12,591 nucleotides of DNA from Legionellales bacterium UBA2469 (lineage in GTDB: Bacteria > Pseudomonadota > Gammaproteobacteria > Legionellales > Legionellaceae): assembly GCA_002342175.1 (NCBI GenBank), contig DDPL01000014.1, positions 1 to 12,591 on the forward strand, given 5' to 3'. Below the pieces are notes generated by a model that worked only from the letters and a program-made list of their open reading frames with translations, was not told the DNA's origin and did not search any database. Positions 6,163 to 12,591 of this stretch are shown here, in pieces (the stretch's first letter is position 1; each line of letters begins with the position of its first letter). The position numbers and the translations under genes are program-made.

Positions 6163-7509
6163 ATGTTAAGCAAAATTTTAATTGCCAACCGCGGTGAAAT
6201 TGCTTTAAGAATTTTACGCGCATGTAAAGAACTGGATATCAAAACCGTTGCGGTTTATTCCGAAGCCGATAAAGATTTACTTCATGTTCGACTTGCAGAT
6301 GAAACCGTATGTATTGGACCAGCTCCATCGCAAAAGAGCTATCTGAATATTCCGGCTATCATTTCTGCCGCAGAAATTACCGATGCTGTTGCGATTCATC
6401 CAGGTTATGGGTTTTTATCTGAAAACGCTAATTTTGCCGAAATTGTTGAACGAAGTGGCTTTCAATTTATCGGTCCTCGTCCAAAAAACATACGCTTAAT
6501 GGGAGATAAAGTTTCTGCCATTGCTGCGATGAAAGAAGCGGGTGTTCCTTGTGTTCCTGGCTCGGATGGTCCTCTAGGAGACAATGACACCACCAATTTA
6601 AGCCTTGCTAAAAAGATTGGTTACCCAGTGATTATCAAAGCCGCTGGTGGCGGTGGTGGCCGTGGTATGAGGGTTGTTCACTCGGAATCCAACCTCATCA
6701 ATGCGATAGCATTAACCAAAAGTGAAGCGAAAGCAGCATTTCAAAATGACATGGTTTACATGGAAAAATTCCTTGAAAATCCAAGGCATATTGAATTCCA
6801 AGTTCTGGGCGATGGCAAAGGGAATGCGATTCATTTAGGTGAACGCGATTGTTCCATGCAACGTCGTCATCAAAAAGTTGTCGAAGAAGCACCTGCGGTC
6901 GGCATTTCAGAAAAATTACGACAAGAAATGGGCGCTTGTGTCGTCAATGCTTGTAAAAACTTGAAATACCGAGGAGCAGGTACATTTGAGTTCTTATACC
7001 AAGATGGTTGTTTTTATTTCATTGAAATGAATACTCGAATTCAAGTTGAGCATCCTGTAACTGAATTGATTACCGGTGTTGATTTGGTGAAGGAACAAAT
7101 TAAGATTGCCAGTGGTTTACCCCTGTCTTACCAACAGTCCGATATCAAACTTAAAGGTCATGCGATAGAATGCCGAATCAATGCAGAAGATGCAAAAACA
7201 TTCATGCCTTGTCCTGGTAAAATCAACTGGATGCATACACCTGGTGGTCCTGGTATTCGATTTGACTCACATATTTACTCAAGCTATACCGTTCCTCCTA
7301 ATTACGATTCCATGATTGCCAAGCTGATTAGTTATGGTGATACACGTGAATCTGCATTGGCTAGAATGCGACAAGCTTTAGATGAAATGGTGATCGATGG
7401 TATCAAAACCAATATCGAATTACACCAAAAAATCATGCGTAACACTGGATTTAAAACGGGTGGCATGAATATTCATTATCTTGAGAAGATGTTAAAAGAA
7501 GAAGTCTAA
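6163..7509 (+). CDS. accC: Acetyl-CoA carboxylase biotin carboxylase subunit
   Basis: It uses ATP and bicarbonate to carboxylate the biotin on AccB. At 448 residues it is nearly identical in length to the E. coli enzyme, and the active-site residues fall at the same numbers: K116 (LMGDK), K159 (VIIKA) before the ATP-grasp glycine loop GGGGGRGM (162-169), E276 and E288, N290 and R292 in [13 protein letters not shown] (289-301), and R338 (IECRINAED). It begins 12 nt after accB with no evident Shine-Dalgarno, which suggests coupling to accB translation and would help keep the two subunits in balance. No truncation or missing residue is seen. Confidence 0.97.
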   Translation: MLSKILIANRGEIALRILRACKELDIKTVAVYSEADKDLLHVRLADETVCIGPAPSQKSYLNIPAIISAAEITDAVAIHPGYGFLSENANFAEIVERSGFQFIGPRPKNIRLMGDKVSAIAAMKEAGVPCVPGSDGPLGDNDTTNLSLAKKIGYPVIIKAAGGGGGRGMRVVHSESNLINAIALTKSEAKAAFQNDMVYMEKFLENPRHIEFQVLGDGKGNAIHLGERDCSMQRRHQKVVEEAPAVGISEKLRQEMGACVVNACKNLKYRGAGTFEFLYQDGCFYFIEMNTRIQVEHPVTELITGVDLVKEQIKIASGLPLSYQQSDIKLKGHAIECRINAEDAKTFMPCPGKINWMHTPGGPGIRFDSHIYSSYTVPPNYDSMIAKLISYGDTRESALARMRQALDEMVIDGIKTNIELHQKIMRNTGFKTGGMNIHYLEKMLKEEV

Positions 7510-7511
7510 AG

Positions 7512-8378
7512 ATGTGGCAACTTGAAGTCCTTACCAATGATCAATGCTCGGAGCAAATTGAAGCAATTTTAGATGGAACAGAAACTTTATCAGTATCCCT
7601 CGTGGATGCTGGTGAGGATATTATTATTCAACATGAGCTTCATGAAAAACCACGCTGGTCTGTGGTTAAAATTGAAGCACTATATGAACATGAATCTGAA
7701 ATTGATCAAGTGATGGCTGTTTTAAAAGCTGAAAAATTTGATGCGGCCGTTGAAAAACGTGAACTTGAACAAAAAAATTGGATGATCTACAGCCTCAAAG
7801 ATTTTCAGCCCATTTTAATTGCTGGACGTTTGTGGATTTTTCCCCATTGGCTAGTACCTGATGAACCACCTTCACCTCATGTGGTCATTGATCCTGGATT
7901 TGCATTTGGAACAGGACAACATTCGACCACAAAAATGTGTTTAGAGTGGCTGGCCACTCATGATGTCAAAGATAAAGTTCTTTTAGATTATGGTTGCGGT
8001 TCAGGAATTTTAGGTATTGCAGCCTTACGCATGGGTGGAAAAAAAACATATGGTTTGGATATCGACCCCCAAGCTTGTGAAGCTAGTTTAGAAAATGCGC
8101 AGTTAAATCAAATTACGCAAGAAGAGTTTACTATTTCTTTGGATAGAACCCCTATCCCAGCGCATGTGGACATCATCATGGCAAATATTGTCATGAATAC
8201 ACTGTTAGAGTTCCGGGATTATTTCTATGACACATTAGAAAATAATGGTGATTTGATTTTATCGGGCTTACTGCGAGAACAAATTCCAATTGTTATTGAA
8301 CACTATCAACAACGATTCACATGGATTGATACCCAATACGATTTGGATTGGGGTTTGATTATTTTTAAGAAGCGATAA
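7512..8378 (+). CDS. prmA: Ribosomal protein L11 methyltransferase
   Basis: It transfers methyl groups from S-adenosylmethionine to amino groups of ribosomal protein L11. The 288-residue length is typical. The N-terminal substrate-binding domain (1 to about 90) begins MWQLEV. The catalytic domain contains DPGFAFGTGQHSTTKMCLEW (127-146), the family signature, the SAM-binding LLDYGCGSGILGIAAL (157-172), the acidic GLDIDPQA (181-188) and the catalytic-loop IIMANIVMNTL (221-231). The ATG is two bases after the accC stop, so the genes are almost certainly co-transcribed; prmA beside accBC is common in gammaproteobacteria. Confidence 0.96.
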   Translation: MWQLEVLTNDQCSEQIEAILDGTETLSVSLVDAGEDIIIQHELHEKPRWSVVKIEALYEHESEIDQVMAVLKAEKFDAAVEKRELEQKNWMIYSLKDFQPILIAGRLWIFPHWLVPDEPPSPHVVIDPGFAFGTGQHSTTKMCLEWLATHDVKDKVLLDYGCGSGILGIAALRMGGKKTYGLDIDPQACEASLENAQLNQITQEEFTISLDRTPIPAHVDIIMANIVMNTLLEFRDYFYDTLENNGDLILSGLLREQIPIVIEHYQQRFTWIDTQYDLDWGLIIFKKR

Positions 8379-8382
8379 ATAA

Positions 8383-9393
8383 ATGCGAATTTTAGGTATT
8401 GAGTCTTCATGTGACGAAACAGGTTTAGCGATTTACTGTCAACAACAGGGCTTGATAAGCCATGTCTTACATAGTCAAATCAAAGCTCATCAACGCTATG
8501 GTGGCGTGGTTCCTGAATTGGCATCTCGAGATCACATTCGTCATATAATTCCATTATTAAACCAAGTTCTAAATCAAGCGAATCTACATTTAAGTGACAT
8601 CGATGCGATTGCCTATACCGCAGGTCCAGGATTAATTGGCGCATTACTGGTCGGGGCTTGTTTTTCTAAAAGCCTTGCCATAGCTCAAAATATTCCCGCT
8701 ATTGCCGTGAACCATCTTGAGGCACATGTTTTAGTAGCACAAATGGAAAACGCCGAGATTCAATTCCCATTCTTAGCCCTATTGGTCTCTGGTGGCCATA
8801 CCCAATTGATTTGGGCAAAGGCTTTAGGCAACTATGAATTGCTGGGTGAAACCATCGATGATGCTGCGGGCGAAGCATTCGACAAAACTGCAAAAGTGAT
8901 GGGCCTACCTTACCCAGGTGGCAAGATTTTATCCGATCTTGCTGACGAAAACGCACCAAAACTTCCTCCCTTTCCACGCCCAATGCTCGATAGGCCTGGA
9001 TTTGATATGAGTTTTAGTGGCTTAAAAACCCATGCCCGATATGCTTGGGAGCAATCTGCACAAGATGATATGAGTCGCGCATCAATTGCATATGCTTTCC
9101 AAAATGCAGTGGTAGATACTTTGGTTGCCAAATGCCAACGAGCAATTTTACAAACAAGTGCAACACAACTTGTGTTAGCGGGAGGCGTAGCGGCCAATAC
9201 CTCCTTGCGCGAGAAAATTCAGCATATGACGCAAAAACACCAGTGTAAGGCCTATTACCCTTCTCTTGGTTATTGTACAGATAATGGAGCCATGATTGCG
9301 TATACAGGTATGCAATATTTTAAAGCAGGGATTCAAGACCCTGATCATGCCATCAACGTGAAAGCTCGCTGGCCATTAACGAATCGAAGTTAA
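8383..9393 (+). CDS. tsaD: tRNA N6-threonylcarbamoyladenosine transferase TsaD
   Basis: With TsaB and TsaE, it moves threonylcarbamoyl from the AMP intermediate made by TsaC onto A37 of ANN-decoding tRNAs. Length is 336. The start ILGIESSCDETGLAIY (3-18) is the family signature. The metal-binding histidines H111 and H115 lie in NHLEAH (110-115), and the ASKHA ATPase features are VSGGHTQL (135-142), GEAFDKTAKVMGLPYPGG (163-180), LAGGVAANTSLR (265-276) and the metal aspartate D300 in CTDNGAM. It begins 4 nt after prmA, with AAGAAG as ribosome-binding sequence. Its last four bases overlap the end of plsY on the other strand. Confidence 0.97.
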   Translation: MRILGIESSCDETGLAIYCQQQGLISHVLHSQIKAHQRYGGVVPELASRDHIRHIIPLLNQVLNQANLHLSDIDAIAYTAGPGLIGALLVGACFSKSLAIAQNIPAIAVNHLEAHVLVAQMENAEIQFPFLALLVSGGHTQLIWAKALGNYELLGETIDDAAGEAFDKTAKVMGLPYPGGKILSDLADENAPKLPPFPRPMLDRPGFDMSFSGLKTHARYAWEQSAQDDMSRASIAYAFQNAVVDTLVAKCQRAILQTSATQLVLAGGVAANTSLREKIQHMTQKHQCKAYYPSLGYCTDNGAMIAYTGMQYFKAGIQDPDHAINVKARWPLTNRS

Positions 9394-10001
9394 AATTTTA
9401 TTTTACTTTCTTCACCTTTCGTCAGACGCTGAATGTTTTCACGATGTTGCGCGATAATCATTAAAGCCATGAGCAACATAGGTAAAAATATTCCACTATT
9501 GACAAGCGTAATCACCGCAACAATAGGGGCAAATAAAACCATCACAATCGAAGCAACTGAAGAATATTTTAGGACTTTGGCAACAATCACCCATAAAGCT
9601 AAGCAAATCGCTCCTAGAAAAAGATTCATGCCAAAAAAAGAACCCAATGCCGTTGCAACACCTTTTCCGCCGTGAAATTTAAAGAAAATTGGAAACATAT
9701 GCCCCGAAACCGCCACCAATGCAGCCCAACCTAGAAAAACGGTCGGCATGTCAGCTAAACGCGCTAGCAAGACAGGAATGGTTCCTTTTAACATATCCCC
9801 CAGTAAAACCATCGCAGCGTATTTTTTGCCATGCAAACGAAGCACATTTGTAGCACCTGGGTTTCCAGATCCCCCTTCTCTGGGATCAGATAAATTAAAA
9901 ATCCGGCATACAATGATTGCCGAACACAAAGAGCCCGATAAATAACTGATGATGATGATTAAAAAGCCCCATATGAATACCATTGCATCCAATTCTTCCA
10001 T
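9390..10001 (-). CDS. plsY: Glycerol-3-phosphate acyltransferase PlsY
   Basis: An inner-membrane enzyme that transfers the acyl group from acyl phosphate (made by PlsX) to glycerol 3-phosphate, the first step of phospholipid synthesis. The 203-residue product has about five to seven hydrophobic segments and the three conserved loops: SYLSGSLCSA (19-28), GGSGNPGATNVLR (43-55), and HMFPIFFKFHGGKGVATALG (101-120). KYSSVASI (145-152) and the end HRENIQRLTKGEESK (186-200) are also typical. ATG at 10001 is supported by AAAGGA 9 nt upstream; an ATG at codon 7 is an alternative. It lies 62 nt downstream of hemW on the same strand and could share its transcript. Confidence 0.96.
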   Translation of the reverse strand: MEELDAMVFIWGFLIIIISYLSGSLCSAIIVCRIFNLSDPREGGSGNPGATNVLRLHGKKYAAMVLLGDMLKGTIPVLLARLADMPTVFLGWAALVAVSGHMFPIFFKFHGGKGVATALGSFFGMNLFLGAICLALWVIVAKVLKYSSVASIVMVLFAPIVAVITLVNSGIFLPMLLMALMIIAQHRENIQRLTKGEESKIKF

Positions 10002-10063
10002 ATCCCTATTTCCTTTAAATTCAAAAATTTTATTCTAGCGATAAATGCTTCTTTTATCAAAAG

Positions 10064-11200
10064 TTATTCCAAGAACATCTGTAACCATTCATTATTATAT
10101 TTCAAACCGAATGTGGTGTTTTGCCATTCATGTTCGCGTAAATTTATCCAACCTTTTTCTGCAGCAATGCGTAGAAATGGTGTTAATCGCTCTAACGGTA
10201 AACCTGTGCGTTCCTGAAAAATATGTTTAGAAATTGGGCGTAATAAGCGTGTTGCATTGAGCATAAATTCAAAACATATTTCACTAGCCGTATCGATTTG
10301 TTTTTGTTCTGCCATAAACGAATGATGCGATTGCATATAACTTTTGGGTTGCCGAACTTTTGCCGTACGAACATACTGACTAGGTGCTTGCGTTAATTTA
10401 CCATGTGCACCTGCACCAATACCATAATAATCGCCAAATAACCAATAATTTAAATTATGCTGCGCGTAGGCTTGATGTTTCGCAAATGCAGAAACTTCAT
10501 AGCGCTCAAATCCCGCATCTTGTAATAGCACATAACCTGTCTGTTCAATCTGCTCAAAGACCTCATCTTTGGGTTGTTCTGGGGGACGTTTATAAAACAA
10601 AGTATTGGGTTCTATGGTCAACTCATACCATGATAAATGCTCGGTTTGCCATGAAAGGGCCGTTTTTAAATCCAAAGCAGCATCTTCGACGGATTGTCCC
10701 GGCAATCCATACATCAAATCCAGATTGATGCGTGCAAATCCAGCTTGTTGTGCGGTTTCAATTGCAAGCTGTGCCATTTTTCCATCATGAATACGGCCTA
10801 ATCGTTTTAAAAACACATCGTGAAACGATTGCACACCAATCGATAAACGATTAATACCCACATCATAAAATTCTTTAAATCGTCCTAGTTCAAGTGTTCC
10901 CGGATTGGCTTCAATGGTAATTTCCATCTCAGGACTCCAATTCATCACTTTTTTTAACCCAGAAAACAAGTACTCATAAGCTTCTGCACTAAATAGACTC
11001 GGCGTACCTCCCCCTATAAAAATAGAATGACAGGTTGTACGTGGGAAGGATTGAGCATCTATTTCAATATCTCGCAATAGACAATTAACATAATGCATTT
11101 CATGCATATCTTCATTTTTTTGATGTGAATTAAAATCACAATAGGGGCATTTCTTAATACACCATGGAATATGAATATACAAACTTGTTGGGATGTTCAT
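10064..11200 (-). CDS. hemW: Radical SAM heme chaperone HemW
   Basis: A 378-residue radical SAM protein that binds heme and is thought to deliver it to heme proteins. The iron-sulfur motif is C14, C18, C21 in IPWCIKKCPYCDFNS (11-25). The residue two after C21 is F23, where coproporphyrinogen oxidase HemN has a fourth cysteine, so this is HemW rather than HemN, as its shorter length also indicates. Other landmarks are FIGGGTPSLF (61-70), IEANPGTL (96-103), LSIGVQSF (119-126), LDLMYGLPGQ (160-169), QHNLNYW (247-253) and GIGAGAHGKL (260-269). The start matches the family's N-terminus, although its ribosome-binding sequence is weak. It is divergent from mdh, sharing a 68-bp promoter gap that contains the palindrome ATGATATCAT at 11228-11237. 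Confidence 0.95.
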   Translation of the reverse strand: MNIPTSLYIHIPWCIKKCPYCDFNSHQKNEDMHEMHYVNCLLRDIEIDAQSFPRTTCHSIFIGGGTPSLFSAEAYEYLFSGLKKVMNWSPEMEITIEANPGTLELGRFKEFYDVGINRLSIGVQSFHDVFLKRLGRIHDGKMAQLAIETAQQAGFARINLDLMYGLPGQSVEDAALDLKTALSWQTEHLSWYELTIEPNTLFYKRPPEQPKDEVFEQIEQTGYVLLQDAGFERYEVSAFAKHQAYAQHNLNYWLFGDYYGIGAGAHGKLTQAPSQYVRTAKVRQPKSYMQSHHSFMAEQKQIDTASEICFEFMLNATRLLRPISKHIFQERTGLPLERLTPFLRIAAEKGWINLREHEWQNTTFGLKYNNEWLQMFLE

Positions 11201-11227
11201 CTTTTTAGTACAGCTGAATAAAAATCA

Positions 11228-11237
11228 ATGATATCAT
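11228..11237. promoter_or_regulatory. Perfect 10-bp palindrome between hemW and mdh
   Basis: ATGATATCAT lies near the middle of the 68-bp divergent promoter gap and overlaps a possible plus-strand -10 (CATAAT, 11235-11240). It could be an operator, but such AT-rich palindromes also occur by chance. Confidence 0.25.
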
Positions 11238-11268
11238 AATTCCAATTTTATTTTGAATGAGGTTAATC

Positions 11269-12291
11269 ATGGTGAATCGACGCGTTAAAGTTGCCATTAC
11301 TGGAGCAGCTGGTCAAATTGGATATGCTTTATTATTTCGTATCGCATCAGGTCAAATGTTTGGTCACAATGTAGATGTTGAATTAAGCTTATTGGAACTT
11401 GAACAATCCCTACCTGCCCTTGAAGGGGTTACCATGGAATTAATGGATTGTGCATTCCCTCGTTTAAAACAGATTACCATCACATCGGATTTAAATACAG
11501 CCATGCGCGATGTGAACTGGGCATTATTGGTTGGTTCTGTTCCTCGTAAACAAGGCATGGAACGTTCTGATTTGCTTCAAATCAATGGCAAAATATTTAT
11601 TGACCAAGGTCGTGCCATTAATAACAATGCAAGTTCGAATGTTCGCGTTTTTGTTGTTGGAAATCCTTGTAATACCAACTGCCTCATCGCCAAACATCAT
11701 GCGCCAGATATTCCAGCGAATCGTTTTTTTGCCATGACCATGCTCGACGAATTACGAGCAAGAGCTCAATTGGCGGCCAAAGCCAACATTGATGTAGAAA
11801 ACATTTCACAAATGACCATTTGGGGAAATCACTCATCAACACAATTTCCTGACTTTTACAATGCAAAAATTGATGGTCTTCCTGCAACCAAAGTTATCGA
11901 AGATGAGCCGTGGTTTAAAAATGATTTTATACCTACGGTTCAACAACGCGGTGCAGCAGTAATTAAAGCACGGGGAGCCTCTTCTGCAGCATCTGCAGCC
12001 AATGCCATCATTCATAGCGTTCAAATGTTAACAAATGATACGCCTCAAGGAGAATCTTTCTCAATGGCCCTTTCTTCAAATGGGGAGTATGGTGTTGATA
12101 ATGGATTGATCTTCTCATATCCTTGTATTCGGCGTCATGGTGCGGTTCGAACCTTCGGCGGTGAAACAGGCGCAATAGAAGTTGTCGAAAACCTTCCGAT
12201 GAATGACTATGCTCAAGAGAAATTTAACGCAACACTTAAAGAGCTACGCGACGAAAGAGACATGGTGAAATCTTTAGGTCTATTAGACTAA
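11269..12291 (+). CDS. mdh: Malate dehydrogenase (NAD-dependent)
   Basis: It interconverts malate and oxaloacetate with NAD in the TCA cycle. The 340-residue product starts [19 protein letters not shown], whose TGAAGQIG (11-18) is the NAD-binding loop. Substrate arginines R93 and R99 lie in [16 protein letters not shown]132 is in GNPCNTN, and the catalytic pair is D160 with H188 in [12 protein letters not shown]163 (MLDELRAR) also binds substrate. This is the malate dehydrogenase type close to the cytosolic eukaryotic enzyme and is distinct from the E. coli type, which is shorter. ATG 11269 is preferred to ATG 11257 because GAGG at 11259-11262 sits six bases before it and the shorter N-terminus fits the family. 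The tail ends MVKSLGLLD, complete. Confidence 0.95.
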   Translation: MVNRRVKVAITGAAGQIGYALLFRIASGQMFGHNVDVELSLLELEQSLPALEGVTMELMDCAFPRLKQITITSDLNTAMRDVNWALLVGSVPRKQGMERSDLLQINGKIFIDQGRAINNNASSNVRVFVVGNPCNTNCLIAKHHAPDIPANRFFAMTMLDELRARAQLAAKANIDVENISQMTIWGNHSSTQFPDFYNAKIDGLPATKVIEDEPWFKNDFIPTVQQRGAAVIKARGASSAASAANAIIHSVQMLTNDTPQGESFSMALSSNGEYGVDNGLIFSYPCIRRHGAVRTFGGETGAIEVVENLPMNDYAQEKFNATLKELRDERDMVKSLGLLD

Positions 12292-12304
12292 TCATCTGAA
12301 AATC

Positions 12305-12333
12305 ATGGGGGTGGTCGAGAATACTATCCCCAT
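12305..12333 (+). terminator. Stem-loop after mdh, possible weak terminator
   Basis: ATGGGGGTGGT (12305-12315) pairs with ACTATCCCCAT (12323-12333): 11 pairs including two G-T, with a seven-base loop. It begins 14 nt after the mdh stop. Only TTTCGTC follows, which is not a good U-run, so it may be a weak terminator or protect the mRNA 3' end. Confidence 0.5.
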
Positions 12334-12398
12334 TTCGTCAAATTCGGATAAATTTTTACTGAAATATACTTGACGAAAACACAAATGCGCAATAAAAT
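12333..12398 (+). promoter_or_regulatory. rpsU promoter with inverted repeat over the -35
   Basis: TTGACG (12370-12375) and TAAAAT (12393-12398), 17 nt apart, form a strong sigma-70 promoter; transcription should start near 12405, giving a leader of about 52 nt. The -35 lies inside one arm of a perfect 9-bp inverted repeat, TTTCGTCAA (12333-12341) and TTGACGAAA (12370-12378), separated by 28 bp. The repeat could bind a regulator or form structure in transcripts reading through from mdh. Confidence 0.7.
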
Positions 12399-12456
12399 TG
12401 CCAACTCTAATATTATAAACTTTTTCTATTAAAGATTAACAATTGAGGGTTATTCA

Positions 12457-12591
12457 ATGCCAACAATTCGCGTCAAAGAAGGCGAAAATCCAGAATATGC
12501 ACTACGTCGCTTTAAGCGTTCATGTGAAAAAGCAGGTCTTTTAACCGAACTGCGTCGTCGTGAGTTTTACGAAAAACCAACTGCTGAGCGC
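12457..12591 (+). CDS. rpsU: Ribosomal protein S21, N-terminal 45 residues, cut by the window end
   Basis: A small-subunit ribosomal protein involved in translation initiation. The visible [19 protein letters not shown] start and the basic stretch [20 protein letters not shown] are characteristic; the full protein is about 71 residues, so the last third is outside the window. GAGGG at 12445-12449, seven bases before the ATG, is its ribosome-binding site. In gammaproteobacteria rpsU normally heads the rpsU-dnaG-rpoD operon, so primase and the main sigma factor are expected just beyond the edge. Confidence 0.95.
   Translation, partial: MPTIRVKEGENPEYALRRFKRSCEKAGLLTELRRREFYEKPTAER

Noticed and set aside
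9433..9945. Plus-strand frames inside plsY
   Set aside because: They are antisense to a gene with all conserved PlsY loops.
10040..10058. GATAAA/TTTATC hairpin between hemW and plsY as a terminator
   Set aside because: The stem has six mainly A-T pairs and no U-run follows directly, so it is too weak to call.
10384..10790. Plus-strand frames of 114 and 61 codons inside hemW
   Set aside because: They are antisense to a complete HemW with its iron-sulfur motif; no recognisable protein features.
1..12591. CRISPR arrays, insertion sequences, integrase or attachment sites, restriction or toxin-antitoxin genes
   Set aside because: No repeated spacer pattern, transposase, integrase or defence protein is visible on either strand.

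Overview
The window is AT-rich bacterial chromosome. It reads as a gammaproteobacterium of the order Legionellales (Legionella/Coxiella/Berkiella-like). The main clues are an inner-membrane protein of the IcmC/DotE-DotV family of the Dot/Icm type IVB secretion system, a malate dehydrogenase close in sequence to those of that group, a eukaryotic-like class I aldolase, and the gammaproteobacterial housekeeping set accB-accC-prmA, tsaD, plsY, hemW and rpsU. The assignment rests on protein recognition only; no search was run.

Layout. (1) 1-2273, minus strand: an accessory pair made of a small outer-membrane beta-barrel protein (TTG start, signal peptide) followed by a 495-residue Asp-box repeat protein, probably a six-bladed propeller with a cysteine pair per repeat. 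The propeller gene has a 9-C tract, a 21-bp tandem duplication and a disturbed 5' end where a signal peptide would be expected. (2) 2274-2735: a long gap without a convincing gene, holding possible RNA structure, remnants of minus-strand reading frames and, at its right edge, an extended -10 promoter overlapped by a good Fur-box match. (3) 2736-3041 plus, a DUF3579 protein, convergent with 3051-3581 minus, the Dot/Icm-type membrane protein. (4) 3770-5577 plus: an FAD/NAD(P)H flavin reductase and class I fructose-bisphosphate aldolase, closed by a clear intrinsic terminator. (5) 5692-9393 plus: a tight accB-accC-prmA-tsaD cluster with gaps of 2 to 12 nt (fatty-acid initiation, ribosomal protein L11 methylation, tRNA t6A modification). 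(6) 9390-11200 minus: hemW then plsY, converging on tsaD with a 4-bp overlap. (7) 11269-12291 plus: malate dehydrogenase. (8) 12457 to the window end: the first 45 codons of rpsU behind a strong promoter that contains an inverted repeat.

Most of the window is ordinary core metabolism and translation. I did not find a clear new multi-gene system. The observations most worth following are the surface-type barrel/propeller pair with its homopolymer tracts, the Fur-box promoter of the DUF3579 gene, the Dot/Icm component standing alone, and the unexplained 2494-2643 segment.
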